DNA of 64,000 nucleotides from Lysobacteraceae bacterium (GTDB lineage Bacteria; Pseudomonadota; Gammaproteobacteria; Xanthomonadales; Xanthomonadaceae): positions 1 to 64,000 of the forward strand of contig BPKJ01000006.1 of NCBI GenBank assembly GCA_026005075.1, given 5' to 3'. Below, piece after piece: positions 1 to 8,273 of this stretch. Under the pieces are notes generated by a model. That model was not told where the DNA came from. It did not search any database and saw only the letters and a list, made by a program, of their open reading frames with translations. Each line of letters opens with the position of its first letter. Positions within the stretch are counted from its first letter, which is position 1. Position numbers and translations under genes: made by a program.

Positions 1-192
1 CTGTCGGTGTTCCAGTGCCGGCTCAGCCGCCGTCGCCACGCCGAACTGCTGGAACTGCTCGACGGCCTGCTCGCACCGCAGAGCGACGCCCTGATGGTAG
101 TGGACCTGGGCCCGGCCGACGGGGTACGGCCGCGGGTGAAGGTGCTGGCCGGGAAGTTCGAGCCCATTCAGCGCGAGGCGGTGATCGTCTAA
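1..192 (+). CDS. cas2: CRISPR-associated endonuclease Cas2, C-terminal part (5' end outside window)
   Basis: The reading frame is open from the first base and ends at TAA; 63 residues are visible. It contains the Cas2 beta-strand segment LSVFQCRLS followed by a helix, an acidic stretch (SDALMVVDLGP) and a short C-terminal strand ending EAVIV, as in the ferredoxin-fold Cas2 family. In that family Cas2 dimerises and bridges two Cas1 dimers in spacer acquisition. A long CRISPR array begins 233 bp downstream on the same strand, the usual place for the end of a cas operon. The catalytic N-terminus is missing, so activity cannot be judged. The VDLGP..AVIV type of C-terminus together with the repeat ending CATTGAAGC suggests a type I-G (formerly I-U) or related system, but this is from memory and is tentative. 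Confidence 0.8.
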   Translation: MSVFQCRLSRRRHAELLELLDGLLAPQSDALMVVDLGPADGVRPRVKVLAGKFEPIQREAVIV

Positions 193-424
193 GGCGGCCA
201 CGGCGCTCGGTCACGGCGAGCACTGCCGACCGTGCCGGCGAGCGCTCCGGTGGGCGTCGAAACCCCGCCAGCGCTCGCACCGGGAGGGCTCTTTGACAAT
301 AGAGGCTTGCGTGCCATACTTGCCACGCCACCTTCAAACGGCCGTCAGGGGATGGGCCCGACCGCGCCCAGCGCTCGCAAGACCAGGCTGGAGGCCGCAC
401 CTCACAAGGCCCGCAGAAGGGGCT
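193..424 (+). promoter_or_regulatory. CRISPR leader
   Basis: This is the 232 bp between the cas2 stop and the first repeat; no gene is seen. A sigma70-like promoter is visible: TTGACA at 293-298 and CATACT at 315-320, 16 bp apart, which would start a transcript about 100 bp before repeat 1. The 12-mer CCAGCGCTCGCA occurs twice, at 268-279 and 368-379, flanking the promoter. That the leader lies on this side is inferred from cas2 lying here, the repeat 3' end (ATTGAAGC, the usual crRNA-tag side), and the degenerate last repeat at the other end. Confidence 0.6.
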
Positions 425-3400
425 GTATTCCGCGGCTTTTTGCCGCGGCCTCATTGAAGCAGATTGCCGGACCTGAACGGCATCAGGCGCGGTATTCCGC
501 GGCTTTTTGCCGCGGCCTCATTGAAGCGTGGACTGCGCTGGATCTCGGCCCGGTCGGCCGGAGTATTCCGCGGCTTTTTGCCGCGGCCTCATTGAAGCCG
601 CATCGCCGGATGCCTCGCCGCTTCGCGCGTATTCCGCGGCTTTTTGCCGCGGCCTCATTGAAGCATGTGACCCGCAGTCCGTCCTGCAGCGCGGGTATTC
701 CGCGGCTTTTTGCCGCGGCCTCATTGAAGCTGCATCCATGCACGGTCGCCTGCACTGTCTGCGGTATTCCGCGGCTTTTTGCCGCGGCCTCATTGAAGCT
801 GCCGGCAGCGATGCCGGCGTCCATCGTCGCGGTATTCCGCGGCTTTTTGCCGCGGCCTCATTGAAGCATGCACGTCCGCGCAGGTCACCGCACGGCTGGG
901 TATTCCGCGGCTTTTTGCCGCGGCCTCATTGAAGCGTTGGCGATCGCCGGACGCTGCCGTGGACGGTATTCCGCGGCTTTTTGCCGCGGCCTCATTGAAG
1001 CTGCCTCCACGCGACAGTCCCGGTATCCGTATTCCGCGGCTTTTTGCCGCGGCCTCATTGAAGCCGACCTGCAGCAGTGGCGCGTGCGCCAGAGCCCGTA
1101 TTCCGCGGCTTTTTGCCGCGGCCTCATTGAAGCCTCCGTGCCAGCTCCTGCATGTCCGCTCGTATTCCGCGGCTTTTTGCCGCGGCCTCATTGAAGCCGT
1201 CACGCCGGCACCGCTGCCGTGCGGCCGTATTCCGCGGCTTTTTGCCGCGGCCTCATTGAAGCGCAGCGCCGAGCTCGCGCGCTGGCGTCGCCGAGTATTC
1301 CGCGGCTTTTTGCCGCGGCCTCATTGAAGCACGGCGGCCGCCACGGAGCCGCTCGCACGCGTATTCCGCGGCTTTTTGCCGCGGCCTCATTGAAGCCAGC
1401 CGCTGCGCTCCTGGCGCCCCGTCGGTATTCCGCGGCTTTTTGCCGCGGCCTCATTGAAGCAGCGCTGCAGCCTGGCATGCGGCTGCGCCTGAGTATTCCG
1501 CGGCTTTTTGCCGCGGCCTCATTGAAGCCGCCGGGACTGCCGGCCACGGGCCTGCCGGTATTCCGCGGCTTTTTGCCGCGGCCTCATTGAAGCGGCCGCA
1601 GTCGCCAGCGAGCCTGCCGCCGTGCGTATTCCGCGGCTTTTTGCCGCGGCCTCATTGAAGCGAGCGCCTGCAGCGCGGTCGGCGCTCCCAGCCGGTATTC
1701 CGCGGCTTTTTGCCGCGGCCTCATTGAAGCCGCCGTTCACGGTACGTGCGCACGTCGACGCGTATTCCGCGGCTTTTTGCCGCGGCCTCATTGAAGCCAG
1801 TGCATGCCGCTCGCCTGCGACCCGGCGCGGTATTCCGCGGCTTTTTGCCGCGGCCTCATTGAAGCCGCGCTCGCGCGCCGGCCGACCGCTACTCGTCGTA
1901 TTCCGCGGCTTTTTGCCGCGGCCTCATTGAAGCTCGCAGTCGGTGCGACCGACGATCGCGATCCAGGGTATTCCGCGGCTTTTTGCCGCGGCCTCATTGA
2001 AGCGCGTGCCGCCGACGCCGTGCCGTCCGGCATGGTATTCCGCGGCTTTTTGCCGCGGCCTCATTGAAGCTCGGCGCCGCTGCGGCACGGCACAGGCGCT
2101 GGGTATTCCGCGGCTTTTTGCCGCGGCCTCATTGAAGCGTCGACCGGCCGCTGGCCCTGCGCCATCGCGAGTATTCCGCGGCTTTTTGCCGCGGCCTCAT
2201 TGAAGCTGCTGAGCAGTGAGCTCACTCGCATCGGTATTCCGCGGCTTTTTGCCGCGGCCTCATTGAAGCGCGTCACTGCTCCCGCTCGTGCGCGTGCTCG
2301 CGTATTCCGCGGCTTTTTGCCGCGGCCTCATTGAAGCGGTCGCCTGGCCGCGGCCGTCAGGCCTCGGCGGTATTCCGCGGCTTTTTGCCGCGGCCTCATT
2401 GAAGCGTCGGAGTGCGAGCTCGTCGACGAGCGCTGACCGTATTCCGCGGCTTTTTGCCGCGGCCTCATTGAAGCCTGCGACGGATTGGATCGAGCGTGAC
2501 GGCTGTATTCCGCGGCTTTTTGCCGCGGCCTCATTGAAGCATTCGCGCCGCTGTGGACATCGGGATCCGGTATTCCGCGGCTTTTTGCCGCGGCCTCATT
2601 GAAGCCCCGTGGACCGCAGCCGATGGCTGCGTGCTCGTATTCCGCGGCTTTTTGCCGCGGCCTCATTGAAGCCGCCTCCGTGCGATCTGCCATTCGCCAG
2701 CAGGTGTATTCCGCGGCTTTTTGCCGCGGCCTCATTGAAGCCTCGTGACGCGGTCGGCTCATTCCGCTCGCCGGTATTCCGCGGCTTTTTGCCGCGGCCT
2801 CATTGAAGCTACGCATGCCCTCTGCGGTATCGCGGCACGGTATTCCGCGGCTTTTTGCCGCGGCCTCATTGAAGCGCGTCCACCGTTGCGCTGACGGGCT
2901 TTTCGCCGCGCCTCATTGAAGCATTCGCGGCTTTTTGCCGCGGCCTCATTGAAGCCGCCAGCGGCGTATTCCGCGGCTTTTTGCCGCGGCCTCATTGAAG
3001 CGGGCGTATTCCGCGGCTTTTTGCCGCGGCCTCATTGAAGCCTCGAGCGGCTCGATGCCCATCAGACGTCTGTATTCCGCGGCTTTTTGCCGCGGCCTCA
3101 TTGAAGCGCGTCAGTGCGCTGTAAGCGTGCACGCGCTAACGGTATTCCGCGGCTTTTTGCCGCGGCCTCATTGAAGCCAGTAGCCCGGCAGATGCACGGC
3201 GGGCGCCGTGTATTCCGCGGCTTTTTGCCGCGGCCTCATTGAAGCCGCTGCCACACCGACAGCTTCGCGGCGACGCGGTATTCCGCGGCTTTTTGCCGCG
3301 GCCTCATTGAAGCGTCGGCGATACTCGGCAGAGTATTCCGCGGCTTTTTGCCGCGGCCTCATTGAAGCCGTGCTGCTCGGCAGGAGGCGCTCGTCGCCAG

Positions 3401-3849
3401 CGTATTCCGCGGCTTTTTGCCGCGGCCTCATTGAAGCCGTCGGGCTGAGCGATGGCCACCGTGGCAGCGGTATTCCGCGGCTTTTTGCCGCGGCCTCATT
3501 GAAGCCCGCTGGATCCGACCCGTAGCCGCCGTGGTGAGTATTCCGCGGCTTTTTGCCGCGGCCTCATTGAAGCCTGCGTTGTCGGCAAGTGGACCGCTCG
3601 TGCAGCGTATTCCGCGGCTTTTTGCCGCGGCCTCATTGAAGCGCGCGGCAGCTGCAGGTGACCTGGCCGGTCAGGTATTCCGCGGCTTTTTGCCGCGGCC
3701 TCATTGAAGCTGTGAACAGGCCAGCCTGCCCGGCGCTCTGTATTCCGCGGCTTTTTGCCGCGGCCTCATTGAAGCGAGTGATGACGCTGGACTGGCCGAA
3801 GTGTACGCAGCTGGTATTCCGCGGCTTTTTGCCGCGGCCTCATTGATTG
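425..3849 (+). CRISPR. CRISPR array, about 51 intact repeats plus 2 degenerate copies
   Basis: The 36-bp repeat starts GTATTCCGCGGC and ends GCCTCATTGAAGC. It has a perfect 7-bp hairpin, CCGCGGC-TTTTT-GCCGCGG. Repeats begin at 425, 492, 563, 629, 695, 764, 832, 900, 966, 1029 and so on to 2840, nearly all identical, with spacers of mostly 30-35 bp. After 2875 order breaks down: a degenerate repeat (about 2893-2922), a 5'-truncated repeat (2923-2955), then spacers of only 10 bp (2956-2965) and 4 bp (3002-3005). Regular spacing resumes from 3042, apart from a 19-bp spacer at 3314-3332. The last repeat (3814-3849) diverges at its 3' end (CATTGATTGC), marking the leader-distal end. Spacers are GC-rich. 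Whether any targets the phage remnant at 27-32 kb cannot be decided by eye. Confidence 0.97.
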
Positions 3850-3983
3850 CGCTGTGGGGGCGCGGTCAAGCGGGGTGGCCGCTGGCGTGGCCCTCATTGG
3901 GCGCCTTGGCGGCTTTGGGACGTGGCCGCGTGGCAGGGCGGGGCGTTGCGGGTGGGCTTGCTGGGCCTGGCCTTGAACGGGCG

Positions 3984-4020
3984 AAAAAAAAAGCCGCGGA
4001 GGCGCGTGGCCTCCGCGGCT
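3984..4020 (-). terminator. Rho-independent terminator of the TonB-dependent receptor gene
   Basis: Read on the minus strand, a perfect 12-bp stem (3992-4003 with 4009-4020, AGCCGCGGAGGC and complement) with a 5-nt loop is followed by a run of T's (3984-3992). It begins 13 bp after the receptor stop codon. Its stem shares the CCGCGG core of the CRISPR repeat hairpin, probably by chance in this GC-rich genome. Confidence 0.9.
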
Positions 4021-4032
4021 TCGGGGTCGGGA

Positions 4033-6645
4033 TCAGAACTCGTAGCCGACGCGGAAGTAGTAGAAGCCGCCGTTGAAGCCCCACGGGGTGTGGGCGGGGT
4101 ACTTGGCGCCGACCACGCTTTCGGCGTAGGGGTTCTTCTCGGGGTACTTGTCGAACAGGTTCTGCGCGCCGACGTTGACGCGGAAGCCGTTGTCGAAACG
4201 GTAGCCGACGTCGAGGTCGACGATCCAGGCGCCGTCGCCGTAGATCGGCAGGCAGTCGGGGCCGACCACGCAGCCGGAATCGACGTGGTCCTCGTAGAAG
4301 GATCCGTAGTAGCCGAAACGGAGGTTGCCGTTCCAGGGGCCGCGCTCGTGGTTGATGGAGAACGTGGCCTTGGTGGAGGGCAGGGAGTCCTCGAGGATCT
4401 GCACGCGGGCCTCGCCGATGATCTCCGGGGTGAACTTGTCGACCTCGGTCTCGTTCCAGTTCGCGGCCAGCGAGTAGGTGGTGGCGCCGCCGAAGTGGTC
4501 GCTGTGGTAGCTCATGACCAGATCGACGCCCTGGGTGGTGGTGTCGAAGTCGTTGACGAAGAAGCGCACCGAGTTGAAGGACAGGGCATCGCGCACGCCG
4601 GCGGCGAGCAGCTCGGCGCGGTCCTGGTCGGTGAGCTGGAAGTTGGTGCTCTGCGCGATGCGGTCCTGCACCTCGATGCGGTAGTAGTCGAGGGTGGCCA
4701 GCCACGGTCCGTCGGCGAAGACCAGCCCGGCCGAGAAGTTGGTCGACTCCTCGGGCTGCAGCTGGCGTCCGCCGAAGCGGGCGGCGACCGGGCTGGTGGG
4801 CGAGATGGTCGCGGTGTCGCGCAGCTCGCCGTTGATGAACTGGGTGGTGACCTGGCTGACGTTGGACTGGCCCGGGGTGGGGGCGCGGAAGCCGGTGCTG
4901 ACCGCACCCCGCACGGCCCATGCATCGTTCAACTGCCAGCGTGCGGTGAGCTTGCCGTTGGTGGTGGTGCCGAAGTCCTCGAAGTCCTCGAAGCGGACCG
5001 CCGCGGCGAGCATGAAGTCGTCGGTGAAGTTGAACTCCGCGTCGAGGTAGGCGGCCCAGTTGCTGCGCGAGAAGGTGCCGGCGGTGCGCGGGTTGAAGCC
5101 GGGGAAGCCGTTGGAGCCGATCAGGAAGCCCTGGCTGGCCAGGGGGCCGACCTCCCACGAGGCCTGCTCGCCGGCGACGACCTCGAACTCCTCCTCGCGC
5201 CATTCGAGGCCGAAGGCGAGGTTGACCGGGTAGACGGTGAAGGAGGTGTCGATCAGCTTGCTGAAGTCGGCGTTGAAGTTGGTCTCGGTCTGCTTGTTGG
5301 AGCCGGGCCGGAAGGTGAAGTCCGCGGGCTGGTTGGGGCCGAGCGAGGCGTTGACGGTGTTGCGGAGGTAGAAATCCACCTCGCTGTGGCCGATGGAGGC
5401 GCTGAAGTCGTAGCTGATGCCGTTGGCCCACTGACCGCGGAAGCCGGTGACCAGCGAGCGGTCGCGGACGATGCCGCCAAAGCGCGGGGTGAAGCCGCCG
5501 GGGAAGATGGAGAAGAAGGTGAAGCAGTGGGAGGGCAGGCCCTGCACGGCGGTGTTGATGGTGTTGAACGGCAGCAGGTTGCCGTTGGCATCGCGCAGCG
5601 GCACCACCGGGCAGCCGGCGCCGGTGAGATCGCCGATCAAAAGGGTCTGGCCGCCGTCGAGCGAGTACACGCCCTCGCGCGTGGTCGGGTTGCGGTAGTA
5701 GAAGCCGCCGTCCACGTCACGCGAGGCGGCGTTGCCGAACAGGTAGTACTCCACGTCCTCGCCGGTCAGGCCGAGGTTGGCGACGAACTTGAAGTCGCGG
5801 TTGACCCGCGGCGAGCCCCAGATCTGCGCGGGGTTGGGCACGAAGGGGTTGCCGCTGGCGGCGACCGCTGCGGCATCGTTGCGCTGCACGCTGCGCGAGG
5901 TCGGGTCGGCTTCCTTCCACTCGGCGGTGAAGGTGGCGTAGCCGTTCTCGGTCAGGTGCGAGCCGATCTGCGCGGAATACTGCAGGGTGTCGCCGTCGCC
6001 CTCGTAGTACTCGCCCCAGAAGGCCTCGAACTCGCCGCCCTCGGTGCGCTTCTTGAGGGTGAAGTTGATCACCCCGGCGATGGCGTCCGAGCCGTACTGG
6101 GCGGCCGCGCCGTCGCGCAGCACCTCGACCTGCTCCAGCGCCATCGAGGGGATCACCGAGACGTCCGGCCCCTGCGAGCCGTCGGAGAGGCCGTGGCCGA
6201 GGAAGGTGATGACCGCGGAGCGATGGCGGCGCTTGCCGTTGACGAGGATCAGGGTGCTGTCCGGCGGCAGGCCGCGCAGGTTGGCCGGGCGGACCAGGGT
6301 TGCGGCATCGTCGATGGGAACGATGCTGACGTTGTAGGAGGGCACCAGCACGCGCAGCTGGTCGAGCACGTCGGTGGCGCCCTGGTTGCGGAATTCGCCG
6401 ACCGAGATGATGTCGATCGGAACCGCGGAGTACTGCTCGGACCGGGGCTGGCCGCGCGAGCCGAGGGCGGTGACCGCCTCGAGCAGGGTGGCCTTCTCGC
6501 GGCTGGCTTCCTCGCCCTCCTTGCCGTCGTCGTCCTGCGCCAGCGCCGGGGCCGCAAGGGCCATGGCAGTCATGCCGAACAGCGCCCAGCGGACGCCGCG
6601 TGTCAGCGCCTTGGGCGCGCCGAGGTTGACTTCGTGCTTGCTCAT
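4033..6645 (-). CDS. TonB-dependent outer-membrane receptor
   Basis: This 870-residue protein is a TonB-gated outer-membrane transporter of the large Xanthomonadales receptor class. A signal peptide (about residues 1-37, ending APALAQ) is followed by an acidic linker and a TonB-box-like segment near TLLEAVTALGSRG. The plug domain (about 60-185) contains DSTLILVNGKRR and VEVLRDGAAAQYGSDAIAG. The beta-barrel ends in GYEF, a terminal Phe as required by the BAM machinery. The start was placed at the ATG (6645) preceded by GGGAG 9 nt upstream; an upstream in-frame ATG would add 18 residues ahead of the signal peptide and was rejected. The substrate is unknown: no adjacent degradative or siderophore genes are present. 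Confidence 0.93.
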   Translation of the reverse strand: MSKHEVNLGAPKALTRGVRWALFGMTAMALAAPALAQDDDGKEGEEASREKATLLEAVTALGSRGQPRSEQYSAVPIDIISVGEFRNQGATDVLDQLRVLVPSYNVSIVPIDDAATLVRPANLRGLPPDSTLILVNGKRRHRSAVITFLGHGLSDGSQGPDVSVIPSMALEQVEVLRDGAAAQYGSDAIAGVINFTLKKRTEGGEFEAFWGEYYEGDGDTLQYSAQIGSHLTENGYATFTAEWKEADPTSRSVQRNDAAAVAASGNPFVPNPAQIWGSPRVNRDFKFVANLGLTGEDVEYYLFGNAASRDVDGGFYYRNPTTREGVYSLDGGQTLLIGDLTGAGCPVVPLRDANGNLLPFNTINTAVQGLPSHCFTFFSIFPGGFTPRFGGIVRDRSLVTGFRGQWANGISYDFSASIGHSEVDFYLRNTVNASLGPNQPADFTFRPGSNKQTETNFNADFSKLIDTSFTVYPVNLAFGLEWREEEFEVVAGEQASWEVGPLASQGFLIGSNGFPGFNPRTAGTFSRSNWAAYLDAEFNFTDDFMLAAAVRFEDFEDFGTTTNGKLTARWQLNDAWAVRGAVSTGFRAPTPGQSNVSQVTTQFINGELRDTATISPTSPVAARFGGRQLQPEESTNFSAGLVFADGPWLATLDYYRIEVQDRIAQSTNFQLTDQDRAELLAAGVRDALSFNSVRFFVNDFDTTTQGVDLVMSYHSDHFGGATTYSLAANWNETEVDKFTPEIIGEARVQILEDSLPSTKATFSINHERGPWNGNLRFGYYGSFYEDHVDSGCVVGPDCLPIYGDGAWIVDLDVGYRFDNGFRVNVGAQNLFDKYPEKNPYAESVVGAKYPAHTPWGFNGGFYYFRVGYEF

Positions 6646-6732
6646 CGCTTGTGCTCCCTGGTCGAGCGCGACGATGACGGCGCGGGTGCGCCAGCCCATC
6701 TGCCTGCCCGTCGCGCGGGGGCAGGCAGGCCG

Positions 6733-6761
6733 ATATTCACAAAGCGTTAAGCACAGCGCAA
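6733..6761 (-). promoter_or_regulatory. Possible sigma70 promoter of the TonB-dependent receptor
   Basis: On the minus strand TTGCGC (6756-6761) and GAATAT (6733-6738) are 17 bp apart, about 90 bp upstream of the chosen receptor start codon. The match is moderate and the call rests on spacing and position only. Confidence 0.3.
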
Positions 6762-6785
6762 GACGGGGGAAGCCGCAGTCGAACC

Positions 6786-6905
6786 TCAGCGGCCGCGGCG
6801 GCCACCGAGGCTGCCGAGCACGCCGCGGATCAGGCCGCGGCGGTTGGCGTGGCGGAGCGGGAGATGGACGGGGGTCTCTCCTTGGCCGAGGAACAGGCTG
6901 GACAT
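6786..6905 (-). CDS. Possible small basic protein (39 residues), unrecognised
   Basis: An ATG at 6905 opens a 39-codon frame ending at TGA (6786-6788), upstream of and on the same strand as the TonB-dependent receptor. The product starts MSSLFLGQG and ends in a Gly/Arg-rich helix-like tail (LIRGVLGSLGGRRGR). No convincing ribosome-binding site is seen. It may be a real small protein, or a chance frame in GC-rich DNA. It would be transcribed from a promoter upstream of the receptor's own putative promoter. Confidence 0.2.
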   Translation of the reverse strand: MSSLFLGQGETPVHLPLRHANRRGLIRGVLGSLGGRRGR

Positions 6906-6964
6906 GGCATCACCCGATGTTGGACGCCACGAGTCCAGCGGCAGTCGGGGGAGGGGGCTGCCTG

Positions 6965-6993
6965 TTGCATCCGCGCCCGGCTGCGGGCAGACT
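6965..6993 (+). promoter_or_regulatory. Possible promoter of the arginine cluster
   Basis: TTGCAT (6965-6970) and CAGACT (6988-6993) are separated by 17 bp. The predicted transcript start is near 7000, at or just before the ATG of the short Arg-rich ORF, so that ORF could be translated from an almost leaderless message. The -10 match is weak. Confidence 0.3.
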
Positions 6994-7000
6994 CGCGCCC

Positions 7001-7099
7001 ATGTCCCGCACCGATCCCGCCGTGGTCACCTCCGCCCGCCTCGCTTCGGGCATGACCTCGCGTGCCCGCCGACGCGCCCTTCCCGATCCTGCTGGGTAG
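7001..7099 (+). CDS. Putative arginine leader peptide (32 residues)
   Basis: A short frame starts at ATG 7001 (alternative in-frame starts GTG 7022 and ATG 7052) and stops at TAG 7097-7099. Arg is residue 3, 13, 21, 23, 24 and 25; the last four are codons CGT, CGC, CGA, CGC at 7061-7075, making a dense Arg block RARRR shortly before the stop. The frame ends 23 bp before an intrinsic terminator that itself lies just upstream of argF'. This arrangement matches leader peptides of amino-acid attenuators. No strong Shine-Dalgarno sequence is seen. The function is inference from position and codon content. Confidence 0.45.
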   Translation: MSRTDPAVVTSARLASGMTSRARRRALPDPAG

Positions 7100-7155
7100 G
7101 GTCGCGTCCGCGCGCGTCCACGAAAGGCCCAGCCCCGAGCTGGGCCTTTTTCGTT
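7091..7155 (+). terminator. Putative attenuator terminator upstream of argF'
   Basis: The terminator stem is AAAGGCCCAGC (7123-7133) paired with GCTGGGCCTTT (7139-7149), loop CCCGA, followed by TTCGTTT. It ends about 30 bp before the argF' start and has no plus-strand gene to terminate other than the short leader ORF. An alternative helix exists: GCTGGG (7091-7096, overlapping the end of the leader ORF) is complementary to CCCAGC (7128-7133), the left arm of the terminator. Forming it would prevent termination. The terminator itself is clear; the attenuation role is inferred. Confidence 0.7.
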
Positions 7156-7185
7156 TCACCCACCCCACCTGCCCCTGGAGATTCC

Positions 7186-8244
7186 ATGAGTCCGGCCATC
7201 AAGCACTTCCTCAACACCCAGGACTGGAGCCGTGACGAGCTCGATGCCCTGCTGCGCGACGCAGCGGCCTTCAAGCGCCTGCCGATCGGCCAGCAGCTCG
7301 CCCGGCGCTCGATCGCGCTGGTGTTCTTCAACCCGTCCATGCGCACCCGCACCAGCTTCGAGCTGGGCGCACACCAGCTTGGCGGCAAGGCCATCGTCCT
7401 GCAGCCGGGCAAGGATGCCTGGCCGATCGAGTTCGAGCTGGGCACGGTCATGGATGGCGAGGCCGAGGAGCACATCATCGAGGTCGCGCAGGTGCTGGGC
7501 CGCTACGTCGACATGATCGGCGTGCGCGCCTTCCCGAAGTTCGTCGACTGGTCGGTGGACCGCGAGGACCGCGTGCTGCGTGCCTTCGCCCGCTACAGCG
7601 GCGTGCCGGTGATCAACATGGAGACGATCACCCACCCCTGCCAGGAGCTGGCCCACGTGATGGCGATCCAGGAGCGCCTCGGCACCGAGGACCTGCGCGG
7701 CCGCAAGTACGTGCTGACCTGGACCTACCATCCCCGCCCGCTGAACACCGCGGTCGCCAACTCGGCGCTCACCATCGCCACGCGGATGGGCATGGACGTG
7801 ACCCTGCTCTGCCCGAGCGAGGAATACCTGCTCGACGAGCGCTACCTCGGCTGGGCGCGGGAGAACGTCCAGCGGCACGGGGGCTCGTTCACGATCAGCC
7901 ACGACATCGACACCGCCTACGAGGGCGCCGACGTGGTCTACGCCAAGAGCTGGGGCGCGCTGCCGTACTTCGGGCATTGGGATCTCGAGCAGCCGATCCG
8001 CGAGCGCTACCGCCATTTTATCGTCGACGAGCGCAAGATGGCGCTGACCCGCACCGGCCTGTTCAGCCATTGCCTGCCGCTGCGGCGCAACGTCAAGGCC
8101 ACCGACGCGGTGATGGATGCGCCGGGCTGCTTCGCCATCGACGAGGCCGAGAACCGCCTGCACGTGCAGAAGGCGGTGATGGCGCGCCTGGCCCGCGACC
8201 TCGACCAGGTCGGCCACGACGCGGTGAGCCGGAACCGGTTCTGA
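7186..8244 (+). CDS. argF': N-acetyl-L-ornithine carbamoyltransferase
   Basis: This 352-residue transcarbamylase transfers carbamoyl from carbamoyl phosphate to N-acetylornithine, giving N-acetylcitrulline. That is the Xanthomonas variant of the arginine pathway. The carbamoyl-phosphate motif appears as SMRTRTSFE (about residues 47-55), followed by HPCQ (about 147-150) and the C-terminal HCLP. The family call rests on overall similarity to AOTCase and on the neighbouring argE', argB/A and argC genes that work on acetylated intermediates. The ATG at 7186 follows CTGGAG. It is the first structural gene of the cluster and lies directly behind the putative attenuator. argG follows after 29 bp. 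Confidence 0.92.
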   Translation: MSPAIKHFLNTQDWSRDELDALLRDAAAFKRLPIGQQLARRSIALVFFNPSMRTRTSFELGAHQLGGKAIVLQPGKDAWPIEFELGTVMDGEAEEHIIEVAQVLGRYVDMIGVRAFPKFVDWSVDREDRVLRAFARYSGVPVINMETITHPCQELAHVMAIQERLGTEDLRGRKYVLTWTYHPRPLNTAVANSALTIATRMGMDVTLLCPSEEYLLDERYLGWARENVQRHGGSFTISHDIDTAYEGADVVYAKSWGALPYFGHWDLEQPIRERYRHFIVDERKMALTRTGLFSHCLPLRRNVKATDAVMDAPGCFAIDEAENRLHVQKAVMARLARDLDQVGHDAVSRNRF

Positions 8245-8273
8245 TCCTGCCAACCTCGCTACCGGGTGATTCC

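Noticed and set aside
425-3849. Self-targeting spacers against the phage remnant
   Set aside because: I could not verify any match by eye. The decisive test is a local alignment of all spacers against 27.2-34.4 kb and the rest of the genome.
232-4076. Many 60-160-residue frames on both strands across 0.2-4.0 kb sharing peptides such as PRLFAAASLK and MRPRQKAAEY
   Set aside because: They are translations of the CRISPR repeat in different frames and strands, not genes.
3847-6750. A 967-codon plus-strand frame antisense to the TonB-dependent receptor
   Set aside because: It is a shadow frame of GC-rich coding DNA; the minus-strand product has a signal peptide, plug and barrel motifs.
7123-7155. 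The hairpin before argF' as a simple terminator for an upstream gene
   Set aside because: The nearest upstream genes read on the minus strand or are more than 3 kb away (CRISPR), leaving only the short Arg-rich frame to be terminated.
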